A stretch of 64,000 nucleotides of DNA. Source: a virus. Each line of letters starts with the position of its first letter. Within the stretch, counting starts at the first letter, position 1. Shown here in pieces: positions 56,344-63,599 of this stretch. Below the pieces are notes generated by a model. The model was not told the origin of the DNA. It searched no databases and worked only from the letters and a program-made list of their open reading frames with translations. The position numbers and the translations under genes are program-made. The stretch spans positions 38,431-102,430 of the IMG/VR virus record IMGVR_UViG_3300000172_000001. One strand, written 5' to 3'.

Positions 56344-56886
56344 TTATTTTCCCTCTATTATTTGCTCACTTACATTACTTTTTACCCGTCTTCGGCGAGC
56401 ACTAATCTCCGCAGGAGTCAGTCTCTTACGGTTAGGGTTTTTCCATTCCGGATTCGGCGCGCTATTACAGCTTAAAAACTGTATAATATCTAACCACTCG
56501 TTTGGGTGAAAGCCGGCTTTGTCGTCCAGATATATGTCAAAATAAGGCTTGTTTTCATAATAGCCAAAGTCCTCGTATGAACGTACTTCTGGATTTTCGT
56601 TTATATAATCAAACTTAATATGGTGCCCTTCCAATATCTTTAGGTATTCTAGTATTTGATCAGGATAAGAAGAAGTATATAATATTAATCTAGTATCGTC
56701 ACGTAAAGTAAGCATCTGCAAACAGGTACATGCGAATTTATTAACAAAATTCAACTCTAACTTATCTAAATCATAATTAGGATGGCAAATCACTCCATGA
56801 ATATCAATCATCCAGTAACTTTCATACCAATGATATAGCATTTGCTTCTCATGTTGTCGGGCAAGTACATCAATTATTTTACCCAT
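56344..56886 (-). CDS. HAD-like protein with altered catalytic motif
   Basis: 180 residues. SYWMIDIHGVICHPN replaces the HAD motif DxDGV with DIHGV, so the acid/base Asp is His. LILYTSSYPD (motif II) and YFDIYLDDKAGF (motif IV) are otherwise typical. C-terminal tail is Arg-rich. Loss of the second Asp suggests altered or no phosphatase activity, perhaps RNA or ligand binding (inference). Confidence 0.6.
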   Translation of the reverse strand: MGKIIDVLARQHEKQMLYHWYESYWMIDIHGVICHPNYDLDKLELNFVNKFACTCLQMLTLRDDTRLILYTSSYPDQILEYLKILEGHHIKFDYINENPEVRSYEDFGYYENKPYFDIYLDDKAGFHPNEWLDIIQFLSCNSAPNPEWKNPNRKRLTPAEISARRRRVKSNVSEQIIEGK

Positions 56887-56962
56887 CAGCTATACTCCTC
56901 AAAGCCTGCTTCTCAAGCTCTCTGGAGATGTTTCCGATCGTTTCTGCATCTTGTGTATTCAT
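56879..56962 (-). CDS. Tiny protein, 27 residues
   Basis: MNTQDAETIGNISRELEKQA then LRSIADG, beginning after AAAGGAATGATCG and ending over the next ATG. An amphipathic helix; possibly a coupling leader. Confidence 0.35.
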   Translation of the reverse strand: MNTQDAETIGNISRELEKQALRSIADG

Positions 56963-56985
56963 CGATCATTCCTTTTTTTTAATTT

Positions 56986-57013
56986 AAAAAGAACGGCATT
57001 ATACCGTTCTCTT
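56986..57013 (-). terminator. Intrinsic terminator
   Basis: AGAACGG, TATAATG, CCGTTCT followed by TTTTT on the minus strand, after the secreted-protein gene. Confidence 0.8.
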
Positions 57014-57025
57014 TGTAGTTATTAA

Positions 57026-57460
57026 TCAGTTTTTTTCATCCTGAGCAGCTTCAAAGATAAGCACTATATCGTCACTTACTAAAAGAGATACTATATCATA
57101 GTAAGGATTATATCCCCCTATGAATACATTATCTTTATAATAAATCCAAGCGCCTCTATCAGCATCCCAGTGAATCGTATCAAACTCGAAGAGATCCACT
57201 GTGTCATTTAAACGATCACGTACTATTAATATATGCTCTCCCTCAAAATAATGCCCATCTTCCAAGTCTACGAATATTGTAGCATATGAAGATTGGGTTT
57301 CAACGACGGTTGGATCGAAGGAAGTATAACTAACTGTATAGCTATAAAACGGACCAACTGTTACGCTTTGAGGGTGTATTCTATCTTTAGCCTGTACTTG
57401 GCAACCTATTCCAATGATTATTATTAAATCAAATAGGGCAACCTTTATTAAGTTTTTCAT
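57026..57460 (-). CDS. Secreted protein
   Basis: 144 residues. Signal-like start MKNLIKVALFDLIIIIGIGC with a lipobox-like GIGC; the mature part is beta-rich (VTVGPFYSYTVSYTSFD, ILIVRDRLNDTVDLFEFD). Ends in TGA without overlap, nine codons before a TAA. Preceded by a GGGTATAAGAA motif. May be a periplasmic or lipoprotein effector on the host envelope. Confidence 0.6.
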   Translation of the reverse strand: MKNLIKVALFDLIIIIGIGCQVQAKDRIHPQSVTVGPFYSYTVSYTSFDPTVVETQSSYATIFVDLEDGHYFEGEHILIVRDRLNDTVDLFEFDTIHWDADRGAWIYYKDNVFIGGYNPYYDIVSLLVSDDIVLIFEAAQDEKN

Positions 57461-57502
57461 AATAGTTTCCTTTCATAATTTATGATTGACTTGTATCTAT
57501 AC

Positions 57503-57513
57503 TTCTTATACCC
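57503..57513 (-). promoter_or_regulatory. GGGTATAAGAA promoter motif
   Basis: Exact copy, preceded on the minus strand by TTACCTTAAAAA and followed 33 bases later by a GAAAGGAAAC ribosome site and the ATG at 57460. Confidence 0.6.
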
Positions 57514-57547
57514 TTTTTAAGGTAAAAAAAAGAGTATATATTTAAGT

Positions 57548-57597
57548 TAAAAAAGCAGCTATATCCGTTAGGATACAATCATATACGCTACTTTTTT
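57548..57597 (-). terminator. Intrinsic terminator
   Basis: AGTAGC pairs with GCTGCT with an inner GTATATG/GGATATA pairing, followed by six T on the minus strand. Confidence 0.6.
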
Positions 57598-57647
57598 TAT
57601 AAGACCTTCTACAGCTTCGACCTTCTGTTTTCAGCTTGTGCGTTTTG

Positions 57648-57773
57648 TTAGGAGGAACGCTTCCTTTTTCAAAATTTAATTATTTTACGCAAGCTCCTAT
57701 TTCTTTGAAGAAGGACTTGTATGGCGAGATAATAATCCAATAATTTTAGTTTTTCAAGATTGCTAATTGCCAT
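57648..57773 (-). CDS. Small protein with a TGA seven codons before TAA
   Basis: MAISNLEKLKLLDYYLAIQV then LLQRNRSLRKIIKF, TGA (57669-57671), KRKRSS, TAA: 34 residues with TGA as stop, 41 with TGA as Trp. GAAAGG ribosome site and its own GGGTATAAGAA promoter at 57814 support expression. Confidence 0.5.
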
Positions 57774-57813
57774 GATATACCTTTCGTTATTTTAGTTATT
57801 GTTTGCTCTATTA

Positions 57814-57824
57814 TTCTTATACCC
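57814..57824 (-). promoter_or_regulatory. GGGTATAAGAA promoter motif
   Basis: Exact copy, 41 bases before the ATG at 57773. Confidence 0.6.
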
Positions 57825-57832
57825 TTTTTAAG

Positions 57833-57860
57833 GTAAAAAAATACACCTCCCCCGGAGGGG
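57833..57860 (-). terminator. Intrinsic terminator
   Basis: CCTCCCC/GGGGGAGG-type hairpin (CCCTCC, GGGAGG) followed by seven T on the minus strand; ends the gene at 57884. Confidence 0.65.
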
Positions 57861-57883
57861 AGGGTACAACTCTTTCTTTTATC

Positions 57884-58066
57884 TCAGGAACAGGAATTAA
57901 CCTTGCCCCTGGACTGGAAATACAAATGACCTCTACAGCCTTTGTACTTACCGTTTTTGATATCTTGTTTCTGGTTCTTATTCTGTAGCTGGCGTAAAAA
58001 GCTTCTACGGCGAGCAACAGCTTCTGGGGATAAGACGTCAAACGCCTCATTATTTTGAGCAGCCAT
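57884..58066 (-). CDS. Small basic protein
   Basis: 60 residues: MAAQNNEAFDVLSPEAVARR then Arg/Lys/Gln-rich sequence with one Cys pair. ATG follows ATGAAAGGAAGATT, the same ribosome-site style as its neighbours; a longer overlapping frame in another phase is judged a shadow. TGA stop. Possibly a nucleic-acid-binding peptide. Confidence 0.5.
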   Translation of the reverse strand: MAAQNNEAFDVLSPEAVARRRSFLRQLQNKNQKQDIKNGKYKGCRGHLYFQSRGKVNSCS

Positions 58067-58105
58067 AATCTTCCTTTCATTTTTAGTTTATGTTTAACTC
58101 TAGTA

Positions 58106-58116
58106 TTCTTATACCC
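58106..58116 (-). promoter_or_regulatory. GGGTATAAGAA promoter motif
   Basis: Exact copy, 40 bases before the ATG at 58066. Confidence 0.6.
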
Positions 58117-58121
58117 ATTTT

Positions 58122-58168
58122 AAGATAAAAAAAGAACTAGCGGGTTGTTACACTAGCTCTTTTTTATA
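58122..58168 (-). terminator. Intrinsic terminator
   Basis: AAAGAGCTAG pairs with CTAGTTCTTT around a GC-containing loop, followed by a T-run on the minus strand. Confidence 0.75.
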
Positions 58169-58213
58169 GTTTCTCACTTTATGCTACTGCATAAGCGGTT
58201 CCGCAGTAGAAAA

Positions 58214-58465
58214 TTAAAGATTGTGCACTTCAAATTGATAATGACCTGGAATCGGTTTGACTCCTATAGTCACATCAATAGCGAAATCTCGAGCATCTTG
58301 CCATCGATCATTTTCTGTTATACCCTCATAATTCCATACAACTACGTATACTCTCCAGGCTGCCTTATGAGCGCATATATCCTGTCCCACATTAGGGACG
58401 TGATTGGTGGAAAAGGTTAGATTCGTTTTCGAAGAATCGTCAAAAGCTATTCGCATCCTAACCAT
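58214..58465 (-). CDS. Hypothetical protein
   Basis: 83 residues, beta-rich (MRIAFDDSSKTNLTFSTNHV then RVYVVVWNYEGIT, VTIGVKPIPGHYQFEV). It may be a small immunoglobulin-like or lectin fold; nothing decisive. ATG behind AGGAGATAAAATT. Confidence 0.5.
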   Translation of the reverse strand: MVRMRIAFDDSSKTNLTFSTNHVPNVGQDICAHKAAWRVYVVVWNYEGITENDRWQDARDFAIDVTIGVKPIPGHYQFEVHNL

Positions 58466-58477
58466 AATTTTATCTCC

Positions 58478-58663
58478 TTACCATAGGTTATCTTTGCTTC
58501 GAAACCATTTACAACTGCTAATACAATTAACAGATTGTAAACAGCGTTTTAAACTGCAGTTATACCAGTAGCATTTTTTACACGGCTTTTCAAAATAGCC
58601 AGCGTATAAAACACTACCAGCAACTACACAACATCCAATGACTAGAGCAATAACTCCTGTCAT
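58478..58663 (-). CDS. Small membrane protein with Cys-rich tail
   Basis: 61 residues. TM helix VIALVIGCCVVAGSVLYAG followed by CKKCYWYNCSLKRCLQSVNC. The Cys-rich tail after one TM helix recalls disulphide-bonded or metal-binding envelope peptides. ATG in an ATGA overlap. Confidence 0.5.
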   Translation of the reverse strand: MTGVIALVIGCCVVAGSVLYAGYFEKPCKKCYWYNCSLKRCLQSVNCISSCKWFRSKDNLW

Positions 58664-58761
58664 TTTTTACGACTCCTATTGGAGTTCCAGGCATAAACCC
58701 ATTTCCATCCGTGATAGCCAATGAAGACTATCCACACAATGATTACAATAGTTACTAGCAT
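58660..58761 (-). CDS. Tiny membrane protein, 33 residues
   Basis: MLVTIVIIVWIVFIGYHGWK then a basic tail NSNRSRKK. ATG at 58761 follows GGAGAAAGTAG at the end of the upstream gene. Stop TGA in ATGA. Single helix anchored by positive charges. Confidence 0.45.
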   Translation of the reverse strand: MLVTIVIIVWIVFIGYHGWKWVYAWNSNRSRKK

Positions 58762-58762
58762 C

Positions 58763-59020
58763 CTACTTTCTCCACCAGATACTAAATGCGCGTTCCCAAT
58801 CTTCGAGAACATCAGCTGTATCCTTTCCATGTACAACCCAAACTCCAATACCAGCTATCACTAGTAATACTACGATAGCTCCTATTAGTCCGAAAATGAG
58901 CCATAACACAGAGAAGGCTATCTTAAGTACAAAGATTACAAAGTAACCAATGAGCAAGAGTACCAACCCTATGACTATTCTGGCCATAAACGGCGCTTCA
59001 TATAATGATTTAAAATCCAT
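58763..59020 (-). CDS. Membrane protein, two TM helices
   Basis: 85 residues with ARIVIGLVLLLIGYFVIFVL and LWLIFGLIGAIVVLLVIAGI, then a soluble C-terminal helix ending FSIWWRK. Stop TAG. It heads a run of three small membrane proteins, as in phage lysis or envelope-modification cassettes (inference). Confidence 0.55.
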   Translation of the reverse strand: MDFKSLYEAPFMARIVIGLVLLLIGYFVIFVLKIAFSVLWLIFGLIGAIVVLLVIAGIGVWVVHGKDTADVLEDWERAFSIWWRK

Positions 59021-59041
59021 TATTTTCCTTTTTGTTATTTA

Positions 59042-59524
59042 TTAAAATTTATCTCTATCCTCTACGCGGTCAGCACACTTACAATCCTCAATACAATGCT
59101 CATCAGCTTCATAAGGTACTTCCATATCCAAATCGGGCAGTAGTTTCTTAGTGGCGGCCTCAGGATTAGTTAAATACAGAGTCAAATTTTCTATAAAGTC
59201 AGTCAAGTCTGAAAATACTAAAAGTTGACAACCTACATGTACGATAACTCCATTATTTACTCTTTCTATCCTAATATCGTGAATTTGGTACCCTTCTTTA
59301 CCAACACCCCAATAGCTATGCGACCCTCCAATTTCTTCCCTATCTAATATTAAGAAATTATATTTGGGAGGAAACTTAGCGCTATAGAAATAGCCGTTGT
59401 CGTCTAACCAAAGTACCACCTCGTTTGCAACATTATTAATGGTGTCTAGTAGCAGCGGACCCGTAAAGGTATGCATGATATACCCATTTTTTGCGTGACT
59501 AATAATTATTTTATTTTTGTCCAT
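59042..59524 (-). CDS. Hypothetical protein, possibly related to family C
   Basis: 160 residues. IHDIRIERVNNGVIVHVGCQLLVFSDLTDFIENL has the VGC-helix unit seen in family C, here at the C-terminal side, followed by an acidic Cys-containing tail. Beta-rich first half. Relationship is tentative. Confidence 0.45.
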   Translation of the reverse strand: MDKNKIIISHAKNGYIMHTFTGPLLLDTINNVANEVVLWLDDNGYFYSAKFPPKYNFLILDREEIGGSHSYWGVGKEGYQIHDIRIERVNNGVIVHVGCQLLVFSDLTDFIENLTLYLTNPEAATKKLLPDLDMEVPYEADEHCIEDCKCADRVEDRDKF

Positions 59525-59673
59525 TAGCCTTCCTCATTTACAAATGTTGCAAAATTTTGATCGCACGGAGGCAGACCTTCGGCCTCACACCAATTTTCAA
59601 AGTCATTATAAAATGCTAAAAGCTCCTCAAAATCGAAGCACGATAACACATCTTTTATTATCTCTGTATCCAT
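59524..59673 (-). CDS. Small acidic protein
   Basis: 49 residues: MDTEIIKDVLSCFDFEELLA then FYNDFENWCEAEG, ending with TAA over the next ATG (TAATG). Two Cys, helical. Preceded by a GGAGAAATAGAGAG ribosome site. Confidence 0.45.
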   Translation of the reverse strand: MDTEIIKDVLSCFDFEELLAFYNDFENWCEAEGLPPCDQNFATFVNEEG

Positions 59674-59700
59674 ATTCTCTCTATTTCTCCATTTCTTATA

Positions 59701-60204
59701 TTATTTGTTAAACCACACTACATGGCTAAAATCTGTTCTCACATTATCAGGTACATCACTAGGGTAAATGTGTATATCCGAAGCCCGGGTCGAAGTAGCA
59801 TACACGCCATCTCCATCAGAATCAAGAAATCCCCCACATTCACAATTTCCAATAAAATCGTCTAAAGAAAAAAGATCTCCAAACGTAGGCACATAATCTT
59901 CGTCTTGAAATACGCTCAAGTATTGCTTTTCAGCTTCTGATACCGGGTATTTAATTGCAAGTATTCGACCCTCTAACCATAGGTTCTTTGGAGTCGGAGG
60001 TAGCACTGAATGATATACAAGAGTATCTACTTCGTCGGTGATGTAGACAACTTCAACGGATATCAATTGACTATTTACGGGCTCTTTATAACTGCTAAGC
60101 CCTTGGTTGAGCACTCCAGTAAAAATTGCTACCATAATGGATACGACAAATACTATAGCTATGGCATATCTCTTTTTAGTGAATTGTGATTTTGTGTGTA
60201 ACAT
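59701..60204 (-). CDS. Single-pass membrane protein
   Basis: 167 residues. Basic N-terminus, TM helix YAIAIVFVVSIMVAIFTGVL, then an extracytoplasmic domain with FIGNCECGGFLDSDGDGVYAT, an EF-hand-like DxDGDG calcium loop. Type II orientation likely. Function unknown. Confidence 0.55.
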   Translation of the reverse strand: MLHTKSQFTKKRYAIAIVFVVSIMVAIFTGVLNQGLSSYKEPVNSQLISVEVVYITDEVDTLVYHSVLPPTPKNLWLEGRILAIKYPVSEAEKQYLSVFQDEDYVPTFGDLFSLDDFIGNCECGGFLDSDGDGVYATSTRASDIHIYPSDVPDNVRTDFSHVVWFNK

Positions 60205-60222
60205 TATTTTCCTTTTCTTTTA

Positions 60223-60609
60223 TTAATTGTAAAATTTTTGTACTAATTCATCAAGCTCACTACGAGCTAAACTAAATGTAAGAATCACATCCTTACAAGG
60301 TTTATAGCTATTAGTGCTATTTTTCTTTAATTTCATAGTTTGTGTTAATTGAATTACAATGCTTCCATCCCTTAGATACTGTGCCTGAAGATTTCCGGAG
60401 ACTATAGTATCACCAAAACCTCTAGACATTAGCCAGAATCTCAAATCAGGATTAAAGTGCACAGGAACAATGTGAATATGGTCAGGATTACCTGTTAAAA
60501 TCTTTAACACTACTTCTTTAAAAGCTCTAGTGCTTATATCAATGTATGGACGCGTGTCCATCCTTAAGAATTGCCCATTATCTATCCAAGCGACCCAGCG
60601 AGCTATCAT
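60223..60609 (-). CDS. Hypothetical protein
   Basis: 128 residues. WVAWIDNGQFLRMDTRPYID, a helix, FGDTIVSGNLQAQYLRDGSIVIQL, and C-terminal LTFSLARSELDELVQKF. The order (strands, helix, strands, SELDE-x-V helix) resembles family C without its VGC motif. Unknown function. Confidence 0.45.
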   Translation of the reverse strand: MIARWVAWIDNGQFLRMDTRPYIDISTRAFKEVVLKILTGNPDHIHIVPVHFNPDLRFWLMSRGFGDTIVSGNLQAQYLRDGSIVIQLTQTMKLKKNSTNSYKPCKDVILTFSLARSELDELVQKFYN

Positions 60610-60644
60610 ATGCTTCCTTTCATTTAATTAGTTTGGTATTGAAA

Positions 60645-60989
60645 TTACTTGCTCAGCAAAAATTCCATTAGTTGTTTATACTTCTTTTGTATATTAGTGT
60701 CTTTATCAACGGCAAAACGTATGTTATGATGAACACAAGTAACAGCCGTATTTGCTAAATTGGCAAGCGCCTGCATAGCATATATAACGTCTATAATTCC
60801 CCCAGAATAACTCTTACTTATTTGAACAGGTATCACTGTAGAAGCAGTGTATATTTCTTTATTAAGTATTATATCACGTTGAATTAAGGCTTTTTTAATG
60901 GCCAGTTTATTAGCTTCAATTTCTTTAGCTCTTGTCTCTAATTTACGTTCGTACCAGTATTCCAATTCCCACATCGGCTTCCATGACAT
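60645..60989 (-). CDS. Hypothetical helical protein
   Basis: 114 residues, mostly helical: ELEYWYERKLETRAKEIEAN then a second helix region with IDVIYAMQALANLANTAV. Promoter motif GGGTATAAGAA lies at the other side (61038) and faces it. No family. Confidence 0.45.
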   Translation of the reverse strand: MSWKPMWELEYWYERKLETRAKEIEANKLAIKKALIQRDIILNKEIYTASTVIPVQISKSYSGGIIDVIYAMQALANLANTAVTCVHHNIRFAVDKDTNIQKKYKQLMEFLLSK

Positions 60990-61037
60990 ACTACTGACTC
61001 CTTTCTATTATTTATAAATATTGATTGTCTTCTATAC

Positions 61038-61048
61038 TTCTTATACCC
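61038..61048 (-). promoter_or_regulatory. GGGTATAAGAA promoter motif
   Basis: Exact copy, after the T-run that ends the gene at 61070 and 49 bases before the ATG at 60989. Confidence 0.6.
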
Positions 61049-61069
61049 TTTTTAAGGTAAAAAAAGGAG

Positions 61070-61801
61070 CTACCCTTTTTCCGAACAAAACTTAGTTTCA
61101 TAAGCTAGTATCGCTCTCATTATTAACCATTCATAATATCCACATTTATCTTCACCAGAGGACTGTGTGCCGTCTGGAAGACTTTTTTGTTTAGCTCCTA
61201 ACGCTAATGGGGACGAATTATTAGAATTACCTTTCATAATAATAACTACACTTTTCGGGAATAACTCTTCAAGCTTACTACGTAAGCGGGGGGATATGTC
61301 TCCCCTAGAGTATTTATTCTCACCAACTATTATATACTTCGGCTGTAGGTTATAGTTATTATACCATCCAGGAACGTGGTGTTCCATAGGGGTATCAACT
61401 AAATGTTCCGGCCGAACTATGTTTTTTCTGGGAGTTTCATACTGCAGTATTCCGTGACGTATTACCTCTTCAGGATCAAATAAAAAGACTATCGGACGTA
61501 AAAGGTCTGCCTGTTTCTCAAACTTATATGACTTGAGATAATTCCATGCAGCATTAACTACGACACTTGCGAACTTAGTAGTTCGTGATAGCCATATATT
61601 GGTCCAACAATCGGTGCCCTTAAAGCCAACCTTTTCATCTTCTTTAGTAATCATAAGATTTCTAAATTGTCCGAAAAGTGTACAAGCTAAGTGGGCGAAT
61701 CCCCAGTATGGGAATTCTTCCATCTGTTTCTGAACTGTCTTACGAGATACAGGTAGTTTCATCCTGTTAGTGTATCTTTCCTCAAAGATATGACACTTCA
61801 T
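61070..61801 (-). CDS. Hypothetical protein
   Basis: 243 residues. FAHLACTLFGQFRNLMITKED then YIIVGENKYSRGDISPRLRSKLEELFPKSVVIIM and a C-terminal helical part. The segment I-VGE-x-x-SRGD near residue 155 hints at a nucleotide-binding alpha/beta core but no family is secure. TAG stop followed by a T-run. Confidence 0.5.
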   Translation of the reverse strand: MKCHIFEERYTNRMKLPVSRKTVQKQMEEFPYWGFAHLACTLFGQFRNLMITKEDEKVGFKGTDCWTNIWLSRTTKFASVVVNAAWNYLKSYKFEKQADLLRPIVFLFDPEEVIRHGILQYETPRKNIVRPEHLVDTPMEHHVPGWYNNYNLQPKYIIVGENKYSRGDISPRLRSKLEELFPKSVVIIMKGNSNNSSPLALGAKQKSLPDGTQSSGEDKCGYYEWLIMRAILAYETKFCSEKG

Positions 61802-61843
61802 GATTTTCCTTTCATTTTTTTAGTGTTATGACATTCTCTATAT

Positions 61844-61854
61844 ATCTTATACCC
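61844..61854 (-). promoter_or_regulatory. GGGTATAAGAT promoter motif
   Basis: Near-exact copy, 43 bases before the ATG at 61801. Confidence 0.5.
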
Positions 61855-61926
61855 ATATATAATACTAATTCCTTCGTAAAAAGAACAATCAATGGGAACT
61901 AATATTTGACTCTACCCCAAAAACAT

Positions 61927-61939
61927 ATCTATATTTAAG
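61927..61939 (+). promoter_or_regulatory. TTATATT-class variant
   Basis: ATCTATATTTAAG, 24 bases before the plus-strand ATG at 61963, facing away from the minus-strand promoter at 61844. Confidence 0.4.
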
Positions 61940-61962
61940 AAAGAGATATAACCACATTTAAT

Positions 61963-62154
61963 ATGAAAACTAAACAAGAATTAATAGACGAAATAGAGAG
62001 ACTAGAAAGTCTAACATGTCAGCGCGCCGGCGACTTATTAGGTCGTCCAAATATTGCTATAAATAGAGAAATTGTATCAGAGAATATTTTTCGAATGACA
62101 TGTAGAATATCTGCTCTGAAATGGGCACTGGAAGAAACCGAGATTGTAATATAA
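61963..62154 (+). CDS. Small helical protein
   Basis: 63 residues: MKTKQELIDEIERLESLTCQ then RMTCRISALKWALEETEIVI. Two helices, coiled-coil-like. TAA overlaps the next ATG. One of only two plus-strand genes outside the virion block. Confidence 0.55.
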   Translation: MKTKQELIDEIERLESLTCQRAGDLLGRPNIAINREIVSENIFRMTCRISALKWALEETEIVI

Positions 62155-62429
62155 TGAGGCCAAGAGAAAGGAAATTAGCGACGATAGTAAAACTATTTGC
62201 CAAGGCAATGTTTCATGGCAATTGGGTATGGGAAACTCCAAACGAAAGGGTAATAGAGATGCTAATGAGGGATATTGGTATGTATCCTTTTGAAGATGAG
62301 AACGATATGATTAGCAAAACAAGGGTAAGTGAAGGACTCTACTTAAAGGCCAAAGAGGTGATACCTACGAGAAAACCTATTGCTCGGCAGGGCCTGGTGA
62401 ACCCCCGTACTAGCAAGATATCAATTTAA
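62154..62429 (+). CDS. Small basic protein
   Basis: 91 residues from MRPRERKLATIVKLFAKAMF (ATG at 62154 in TAATG overlap). Helical, with W-VWETPNERVIEMLMRDIG and a Lys/Arg-rich tail. Possibly nucleic-acid binding. Terminated by the hairpin near 62437-62468 shared with the convergent gene. Confidence 0.5.
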   Translation: MRPRERKLATIVKLFAKAMFHGNWVWETPNERVIEMLMRDIGMYPFEDENDMISKTRVSEGLYLKAKEVIPTRKPIARQGLVNPRTSKISI

Positions 62430-62470
62430 GATAAAAAAAATAAGGTAGAGAAAAGCGTTAGCTTCTCTCG
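62430..62470. terminator. Bidirectional terminator
   Basis: AGAGAAAAGC and GCTTCTCT form a stem with an A-run on the left and none on the right, so it works best for the minus-strand gene at 62479; it lies between two convergent genes. Confidence 0.55.
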
Positions 62471-62478
62471 GTTATCCG

Positions 62479-62787
62479 TCATATAGCCTGCACCAAAACA
62501 TCAACAGGCATGCTCTCGGTGTGGGTGTCTATAAAAGTATCATTATCATCTTCTAGTCTATAGCTATATATCACATCTATCACTCTAAAAGAATCTCCAG
62601 CCCCAACAATAGTGCTTTTGTACTTTTTAAGTGAATCAGGTATATGTAACTCAATAACACCGGTAAGGTAGATTCGTTCACCTATTCTAGGGACGATGTT
62701 AGTGGTTAGACTTCCTATAGTAAACTCATGTCCTTCAGGTAAGCCCATTTTAAAGCACACCTCTACGGACGTCTGTGGTGTATACAT
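62479..62787 (-). CDS. Hypothetical beta-rich protein
   Basis: 102 residues from MYTPQTSVEVCFKMGLPEGH (ATG at 62787 with AAAGGAAGAAACA). Strands predominate (RIGERIYLTGVIELHIPDSL). Stop TGA, eight codons before a TAA. GGGTATAAGAA promoter at 62831. Confidence 0.5.
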   Translation of the reverse strand: MYTPQTSVEVCFKMGLPEGHEFTIGSLTTNIVPRIGERIYLTGVIELHIPDSLKKYKSTIVGAGDSFRVIDVIYSYRLEDDNDTFIDTHTESMPVDVLVQAI

Positions 62788-62830
62788 TGTTTCTTCCTTT
62801 ATTTTAATTAATTTAATCGATACACTATCA

Positions 62831-62841
62831 TTCTTATACCC
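62831..62841 (-). promoter_or_regulatory. GGGTATAAGAA promoter motif
   Basis: Exact copy, 44 bases before the ATG at 62787. Confidence 0.6.
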
Positions 62842-62848
62842 CATTTTA

Positions 62849-62965
62849 TTAATATTTAAGATAAAAAAAAGGGAAATGTGCTTTCACACACTCCCTTTTT
62901 CAATCGCATTCCTGGAGATTTTTTCAAATATGTATGGGTTCTCTATGTGAGATCTAATTCTTCAT
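62849..62965 (-). CDS. Candidate micro-gene needing TAG and TGA readthrough
   Basis: ATG at 62965 has a TAGGAGC ribosome site and lies 53 bases after a GGGTATAAGAA promoter. The frame is MKN, TAG, ISHREPIHI, TGA, KNLQECD, TGA, KRECVKAHF..., ending TAA-TAA after 38 sense positions. With standard code it is a three-residue peptide. The distal part overlaps the terminator hairpin at 62869-62901. It may be a recoded gene, a decayed gene or a leader. Confidence 0.3.
62867..62903 (-). terminator. Intrinsic terminator
   Basis: AAAAGGGA, GTGTG, loop, CACAT, TTCCCTTTT followed by more T on the minus strand. Confidence 0.75.
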
Positions 62966-63017
62966 GATAGCTCCTAGTTAAAATTAAGTAATTTTTAATT
63001 GCTACTTGTCATCGTTA

Positions 63018-63028
63018 TTCTTATACCC
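63018..63028 (-). promoter_or_regulatory. GGGTATAAGAA promoter motif
   Basis: Exact copy; its first base overlaps the TAG stop of the upstream gene. Confidence 0.55.
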
Positions 63029-63240
63029 TAAAAATTGCCAGACCTCGTAATTTTTACAAAGCGTCTAGGTACTGTGATATAGGAGTCTCTCATATTTTTT
63101 TCTTCATGAAAGTCTTCCATCTCTGCAAAAGTGTGGCCAGGGCCGCCAGGACTTCCGCCAGATACCTTTAATTTTCCATTGTGCTTAATTAGTGCATCTA
63201 CACGTTCTTCAACTGTTAATGTAATTTTTTTGCGTATCAT
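63028..63240 (-). CDS. Hypothetical protein
   Basis: 70 residues: helical start KKITLTVEERVDALIKHNGK, Gly-rich GGSPGGPGH, then acidic and basic tail. ATG follows AAAGGAGTG. The TAG stop lies in the next promoter. Unknown. Confidence 0.5.
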   Translation of the reverse strand: MIRKKITLTVEERVDALIKHNGKLKVSGGSPGGPGHTFAEMEDFHEEKNMRDSYITVPRRFVKITRSGNF

Positions 63241-63258
63241 AAATACACTCCTTTCTGT

Positions 63259-63558
63259 TTATTCAAATCCTAGCGCTAAAAGGCGTTGATCCTTTTCTGG
63301 AGCTACATAATTAGCTTCAGGTAGAAGCTCCACCAAAACATCTACAAAAGCGTGAATGGTTTGGTCAGCAGCGGCGACGCCGCGTTCGAGCCAGGCATCA
63401 AGCACCTCTTGTCGATATTTATATTCTGAATTTTGTAAGCATATAGCTGTGATCTCATGCCAGACTTTCCCACCGATGTGCTTTTCTCGTCTATATCCCA
63501 GCCGTACTGTGATTACAAAATCATATCCTTTATAGTGAAAGTCTTTCACCATATCCAT
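63259..63558 (-). CDS. Hypothetical protein
   Basis: 99 residues. FHYKGYDFVITVRLGYRREKHIGGKVWHEITA is a beta sheet, followed by two helices ending in LLPEANYVAP. ATG with GAGGAGC upstream. No family. Confidence 0.5.
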   Translation of the reverse strand: MDMVKDFHYKGYDFVITVRLGYRREKHIGGKVWHEITAICLQNSEYKYRQEVLDAWLERGVAAADQTIHAFVDVLVELLPEANYVAPEKDQRLLALGFE

Positions 63559-63599
63559 AGTTAATTGCTCCTCATAAGTTTGTTGTTAAAAATTGCTAT

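Noticed and set aside
57817-58080. 87-codon minus-strand frame overlapping 57884-58066
   Set aside because: Shadow in another phase; the shorter frame has the AGGAAG ribosome site at the correct distance.
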